A stretch of 64,000 nt of DNA. Origin: Thermoplasmata archaeon (GTDB taxonomy: Archaea > Thermoplasmatota > Thermoplasmata > Thermoplasmatales > Thermoplasmataceae). The position numbers were made by a program, and so were the translations under genes. The DNA lies in contig JAKAAY010000003.1 of the NCBI GenBank assembly GCA_021802055.1, positions 26,720 through 90,719 on the forward strand, in the 5' to 3' direction. Each line of letters starts with the position of its first letter. Positions within the stretch are counted from its first letter, which is position 1. Positions 60,682 to 64,000 of the stretch are shown in pieces. The notes below the pieces were generated by a model. The model did not search any database and was not told where the DNA came from. It was given only the letters and a program-made list of their open reading frames with translations.

Positions 60682-62211
60682 TTGGGCGGCAGCAACAGTC
60701 TGGTAACAGTCACCATACTGAAGAAAGAACAGGATAAATCTGAAATTGCAGGCAGACTGCAGCATCTCATGGAAGCCAATTTCCCGGAACTTAAATCCGT
60801 GGCAGGATGGGACGGAACAGTAACGTTCAGGGATCCTGGCAATAACCTGGAACTCTTGAACGTTCTCTCAGGTACAATTGACGCTTCAAAAATCTCCACT
60901 GATCCGGGTTTGAGGTTGCTGAAGTCTATCGGGAAATCCAGCCTTGAGATCGCAGCACTCAGGAACGGATCAGTACCACGTATAGTTGACGCAGTGGTCA
61001 CCCCGGACTATGATGATGTGGAACCACTGCTGAAAACAATGAGATCAGCAGGCATAAAAGGGGTTGTATCCGGTGGCCTCACGGGCGTCACCGGGGGCTT
61101 CAGAAGAGAGAACTGCAGGTGGCTCATATCCATTGATACTTCCAGGCTGAAGCATTTCCAGGCCGCAGAAGAATACGCCAATGCTGGACCTGGGTTGACC
61201 GGTAGTGAACTGGAGACACTGGCAAACCGCATCGGCATGACCATCGGTCATTTTCCAGAGTCATTTGCCGACTCGACTCTTGGGGGCTGGATCGCCACTG
61301 GAGCTTCCGGACAGGAATCTAACTTCTATGGCGATATCGAGGATATCCTTATGGGCACCACTCTGTACAGGTCGGACTTGACCATCAGGGATATCCCATC
61401 ACCCAGGGAATCATCGGGAATCAGGGCCAAGCAAATTGCGCTCATGAGCGAGGGAAGAAACGGCATAATTGGTGACTCCACCATCAGGATGCATAAAATT
61501 CCCGAAAAAAGAACATATGCGAGCCATTTTTTCAGGGATTTTTCTGCTGGAATCAGGTTCATTAGGGGTCAGATGGAGTTTCCAGCCATAGCAAGGCTCT
61601 CAGATCACGTAGAGACTGCATATATGCTTGAGCTTGCTTCCGATCAGCACTCCAGAAACATCATTCGAACGTTTCTTAGGGCTCACGGGATAAAGTATCC
61701 AGGTTGCCTGATGGTGACTGTGGATAACGGGCGCAAGACATGGCACAGGGTCAAAGGAGCAGCAAACACTGGTGGCAGCATCGCAAGGAAGTGGGAGGAA
61801 AACCGGTACGGAAGGCCAGAGATTGGTAACTGGCTCTGGACGAAAAGTCTCACTCCTGACACCATGGAGACATCCTGCATGTGGAAGGACGCGGAGAAAC
61901 TATACAGTGAATCTACTAAAACATTCAGGGAAGAGATAAGCTCTCTGGGAATAGGGGGGATTATAATGGCACACATATCACACCTCTATACACTGGGACC
62001 TGCCATTTACTTCACCTTCATCCTTTCAACCAGGGAACCGGAGACACATCTGAGCCAGATAAGGGATCAGCTCGAGAACCAGTTCATATTGAATGGGGGT
62101 TCAGTCACGCATCATCATGGGATTGGGAGCTACTTCAGGCGATATGTGGGCAAGGAGAAGTTGAATATCCTGCGAATGCTGGAAGATCCAGTACTGGGGG
62201 ATTGTTCATGA
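60682..62211 (+). CDS. Alkyl-dihydroxyacetone-phosphate synthase-like FAD protein
   Basis: 509 residues. The FAD-binding (vanillyl-alcohol oxidase type) half has VVSGGLTGVTGG and GHFPESFADSTLGGWIATGA followed by SNFYGDIED, closely as in alkylglycerone-phosphate synthase (AGPS). The C-terminal half has AHISHLYTLGPAIYFTF and GGSVTHHHGIG, the substrate His motif of AGPS. The protein ends soon after, missing about ten residues of the usual DPxxxxNPG tail. In bacteria and eukaryotes AGPS swaps an acyl for an alkyl chain on DHAP to start ether lipids. Archaea make ethers differently, so the role may be salvage or oxidation of a glycerol-phosphate derivative. TTG start. It overlaps the glycerol-3-phosphate dehydrogenase gene by ten bases. 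Confidence 0.82.
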   Translation: MGGSNSLVTVTILKKEQDKSEIAGRLQHLMEANFPELKSVAGWDGTVTFRDPGNNLELLNVLSGTIDASKISTDPGLRLLKSIGKSSLEIAALRNGSVPRIVDAVVTPDYDDVEPLLKTMRSAGIKGVVSGGLTGVTGGFRRENCRWLISIDTSRLKHFQAAEEYANAGPGLTGSELETLANRIGMTIGHFPESFADSTLGGWIATGASGQESNFYGDIEDILMGTTLYRSDLTIRDIPSPRESSGIRAKQIALMSEGRNGIIGDSTIRMHKIPEKRTYASHFFRDFSAGIRFIRGQMEFPAIARLSDHVETAYMLELASDQHSRNIIRTFLRAHGIKYPGCLMVTVDNGRKTWHRVKGAANTGGSIARKWEENRYGRPEIGNWLWTKSLTPDTMETSCMWKDAEKLYSESTKTFREEISSLGIGGIIMAHISHLYTLGPAIYFTFILSTREPETHLSQIRDQLENQFILNGGSVTHHHGIGSYFRRYVGKEKLNILRMLEDPVLGDCS

Positions 62212-63575
62212 GGGAGTTCTCCTATAGGACCAGGCAAGAGGACATAGATAATCTGGACGGGAAGGCTTTCGACGTGCTCATTATTGGTGGCGGAATAATT
62301 GGCGCAGGGATTGCAAACACACTGTCAGAGGCAGGTATTTCCGTGCTTCTTGTGGATAAGGGGGACTTCGCAGGTGCCACGAGTTCCGGCTCATCAAAGA
62401 TGATACATGGCGGATTGCGGTATCTGGCACAGGGAAGACTGAGACTGACAAGGCACCTCCTCAGGGAGCGCAACTACCTTGAATCACACGTGGATTTCGT
62501 GAAGGCCAAGAATTTTGACATTCTCATAGGAAATGGGATGTGGAATAGGTCCGCGATCATCGTAGGCCTCTTTCTTTACAGGCTCCTGGGTGGAGGAAAA
62601 CACTCCAGATATACCACGAATGAGGGGAAGTATCCCGGAAGCATAGACGGATACTACACCTTCAAGGACTGCGTTACGGATGATGCGCGGCTTACTGTTT
62701 ACAACGTGGTATCTGCACATGAAAGAGGAGCGACATGCCTGAACTACGTCAGATTCGTGGGGCATGAAAAGAAGGCCGATGGCATTCATGCGGACCTTCT
62801 GGATCTTGTTTCAAGAAGGACGTGCAATGTAAGGGCAGGGGTGATGGTGAACTGTGCCGGTTCATGGGCAAGAGATGTCCTCGAGTTTCGGGGAGACGTG
62901 AGAAACAGAATGAAGCTCAGCAAGGGAATACACCTGATTTTTCCCAGGGAGATATATCCTGAGGATAATGCGGTGGTACTCAAGTCTCACATCGACGGCA
63001 GGCAATTATTCCTGATTCCAAGGGGGGAGGTGGTCATAGCTGGAACAACGGATGCATTTACTGATGACCCGGACGACTTCACTGTTTCACCCAAGGAAAG
63101 AAACTACGTGCTGGAGAGCATAAAATTCATTGCCCCCGAGACCTCAGAGAACAGAATACTCAGGGAGTATGCAGGCATAAGGACTCTGTATGGAGACTCC
63201 AGAGAACCAGGCAGGATGTCAAGAGATTTCAGGCTGGTGGAGGGTGACCACTCGGTTACAGTCATTGGAGGTAAGGTCACGGACTACAGGAGAGTATCCC
63301 GAAAGGCATCTGCTGCAGTGTGCAGGATGCTATCGCGGAAAGTGAGGCTCTCCCGGACTCCTTCCATCCCGTACAGGAGAACACAAGACGACTCGCTCCA
63401 TGAGATTCTGACACAAGAATGCCCGACTACTCCCGACGACATAATCTGCAGAAGAACAGGCGCATTTTACTTCAACGCAGACGGCGGAAAAACCATGAGG
63501 AATCACATCGGACTGTTGATTGGCGGCAAAGGGATAGAAGTTAAGGATGGATTTTTTCAGAAGCCAGGAAAGTGA
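62202..63575 (+). CDS. glpD: FAD-dependent glycerol-3-phosphate dehydrogenase
   Basis: 457 residues (TTG 62202; ATG 62208 is equally likely). It opens with the Rossmann FAD motif DVLIIGGGIIGAGIANTLSE, then GATSSGSSKMIHGGLRYL, the GlpA/GlpD signature. VNCAGSWARDV, LSKGIHLIFPRE and IAGTTDAF appear later, and GIRTLYGD with VIGGKVTDYRRVS toward the end. It oxidises glycerol 3-phosphate to DHAP, passing electrons to quinone. Overlap with the AGPS-like gene links the two: one makes DHAP and the other resembles enzymes that use acyl-DHAP. Archaeal lipids contain sn-glycerol-1-phosphate, so it could also act on scavenged bacterial or eukaryotic G3P. Confidence 0.9.
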   Translation: MFMREFSYRTRQEDIDNLDGKAFDVLIIGGGIIGAGIANTLSEAGISVLLVDKGDFAGATSSGSSKMIHGGLRYLAQGRLRLTRHLLRERNYLESHVDFVKAKNFDILIGNGMWNRSAIIVGLFLYRLLGGGKHSRYTTNEGKYPGSIDGYYTFKDCVTDDARLTVYNVVSAHERGATCLNYVRFVGHEKKADGIHADLLDLVSRRTCNVRAGVMVNCAGSWARDVLEFRGDVRNRMKLSKGIHLIFPREIYPEDNAVVLKSHIDGRQLFLIPRGEVVIAGTTDAFTDDPDDFTVSPKERNYVLESIKFIAPETSENRILREYAGIRTLYGDSREPGRMSRDFRLVEGDHSVTVIGGKVTDYRRVSRKASAAVCRMLSRKVRLSRTPSIPYRRTQDDSLHEILTQECPTTPDDIICRRTGAFYFNADGGKTMRNHIGLLIGGKGIEVKDGFFQKPGK

Positions 63576-63586
63576 TCCATGACCTT

Positions 63587-63763
63587 CTATGAAAAAAGTT
63601 CCTTAGGCGATCCTTCTAGCCTCCTCTCCTTTATTAATTTTATTGAGTGTTCCAGCTTCATGACCTGACGGGTGTTCCTTGCCCTTGCAGACATCGCCAT
63701 GATCTTCCGCTCCGTGAGGGAATCTATGCTGTCCACGAATTCAATGTTCCTGGAGAGCATCAT
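63587..63763 (-). CDS. Small basic protein of unknown function (58 residues)
   Basis: From the double ATG at 63763 the protein reads MMLSRNIEFVDSIDSLTERK, then a helical basic part (IMAMSARARNTRQVMKLEHS) ending in SPKELFS. No family was recognised. AAATTAAAC about 15-23 bases upstream on the minus strand could be its promoter. Its composition (helical, Arg/Lys-rich) resembles small DNA-associated or toxin-antitoxin proteins, but no motif proves this. It occupies most of the 305-base gap before the transposase-like gene. Confidence 0.4.
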   Translation of the reverse strand: MMLSRNIEFVDSIDSLTERKIMAMSARARNTRQVMKLEHSIKLIKERRLEGSPKELFS

Positions 63764-63859
63764 GACCTGATTAGCGTTTAATTTACCTGTTACATTTTTG
63801 TCATGTTTCTGTCAGTCCGTAATTCCAAGGTTCTTCAGGCAGTAAAGTTTATTAGTCTA

Positions 63860-63877
63860 TAATAGGTATACCTATTA
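63860..63877. repeat. 18-bp perfect palindrome upstream of transposase-like gene
   Basis: TAATAGGTATACCTATTA is identical on both strands. It ends four bases before the ATG at 63881 and may serve as an operator over the promoter/start or as a recombination-related site of the element. Confidence 0.7.
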
Positions 63878-63880
63878 CCT

Positions 63881-64000
63881 ATGGCAATCAGAAGGAGGAG
63901 GGTGGGGAACTCGACATACCTTGAGGAATACAGGTCCTTCAGGGTGAATGGAGAGGTCAGGACAGAGTTTGTCAGGTATATCGGGAAGGAAGAGGCCGGG
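63881..64000 (+). CDS. Probable transposase, N-terminal part (continues beyond window)
   Basis: The 40 visible residues begin MAIRRRRVGNSTYLEEYRSF followed by RVNGEVRTEFVRYIGKEEAG. The pattern (basic start, Tyr-rich strand, N-G-x-V-R then YIGKE) is how IS1634/IS4-type DDE transposases begin (usual form ...dGKvrqk.ikyLGke). The catalytic domain is outside the window, so this is a family guess. The frame is open to the end. A transposase here would mark the right side of the lipid gene run as a mobile boundary. Confidence 0.55.
   Translation, partial: MAIRRRRVGNSTYLEEYRSFRVNGEVRTEFVRYIGKEEAG

Noticed and set aside
1..64000. CRISPR array, prophage or integrated plasmid
   Set aside because: No regularly spaced repeats, no cas, capsid, integrase or replication-initiator genes were seen; only the partial transposase-like gene at the right edge suggests mobility.

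Overview
The window looks like chromosomal DNA from an acidophilic, heterotrophic archaeon of the order Thermoplasmatales (relatives: Thermoplasma, Ferroplasma, Cuniculiplasma). The archaeal markers are a thermosome subunit, class I lysyl-tRNA synthetase, the DNA polymerase D small subunit beside a family B polymerase, Taw1 (wyosine synthesis), GfcR, a TrmB regulator and tRNA genes without encoded CCA. Many genes have an AT-rich TATA-like box about 22-30 bases before the start codon, as expected for leaderless mRNAs. The Thermoplasmatales assignment rests on a non-phosphorylative Entner-Doudoroff gene set, a K+-independent H+-pyrophosphatase, a 2-oxoacid:ferredoxin oxidoreductase and close similarity of the thermosome N-terminus to Thermoplasma. 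No rRNA, CRISPR array, prophage or complete IS element was seen.

Layout. 1-1.35 kb: end of a cytochrome b-like membrane protein and a cupredoxin with an odd Cys-rich metal site. 1.4-7.5 kb: DUF1015 protein, endonuclease IV, TrmB regulator, hotdog thioesterase, CoaBC (apparently CTG-started), nitrilase-family hydrolase and alpha/beta hydrolase. 7.6-19.4 kb: central carbon metabolism, with pyruvate phosphate dikinase, an MFS transporter, a UbiD/UbiA pair, then KDG aldolase divergent from gluconate dehydratase, glycerate 2-kinase and pyruvate kinase. Together these can convert gluconate to pyruvate through glycerate. 19.5-26.9 kb: LURP-one protein, GHMP kinase, H+-PPase, DUF1805 protein and the porGDAB operon that oxidises the pyruvate made upstream. 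27-34.2 kb: thermosome, Taw1, acyl-CoA dehydrogenase, dihydropteroate synthase, tRNA-Phe, tRNA-Pro, a membrane protein and a GNAT. 34.4-42.8 kb: a decayed DUF1028 gene, carAB, a small membrane protein, polB and a 2-hydroxyacid dehydrogenase.

43-47.1 kb holds a compact signalling operon: a zinc-ribbon/FHA protein, a polytopic membrane Ser/Thr kinase and a PP2C phosphatase, i.e. writer, reader and eraser of protein phosphorylation. 47.2-54.1 kb is mostly informational (PEBP protein, two small unknown proteins, PolD small subunit, LysRS, GfcR, HIT protein, Mrp ATPase). 54.2-63.6 kb is a co-directional run on the plus strand: membrane protein, secreted phospholipase C-like phosphoesterase, lipid kinase, SCP2 protein, Fe-alcohol dehydrogenase, aldehyde dehydrogenase, a 32-residue zinc-ribbon microprotein, an alkyl-DHAP-synthase-like flavoprotein and an FAD glycerol-3-phosphate dehydrogenase. 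I read it as a possible glycerol/ether-lipid salvage island. The right edge carries a small unknown ORF, an 18-bp perfect palindrome and the start of a probable transposase gene.

The strongest leads for new biology are the FHA-kinase-phosphatase operon with its duplicated membrane module, the putative lipid island, the zinc-ribbon microprotein, and the CoaBC start. All function calls come from reading protein motifs by eye; no database search was possible.
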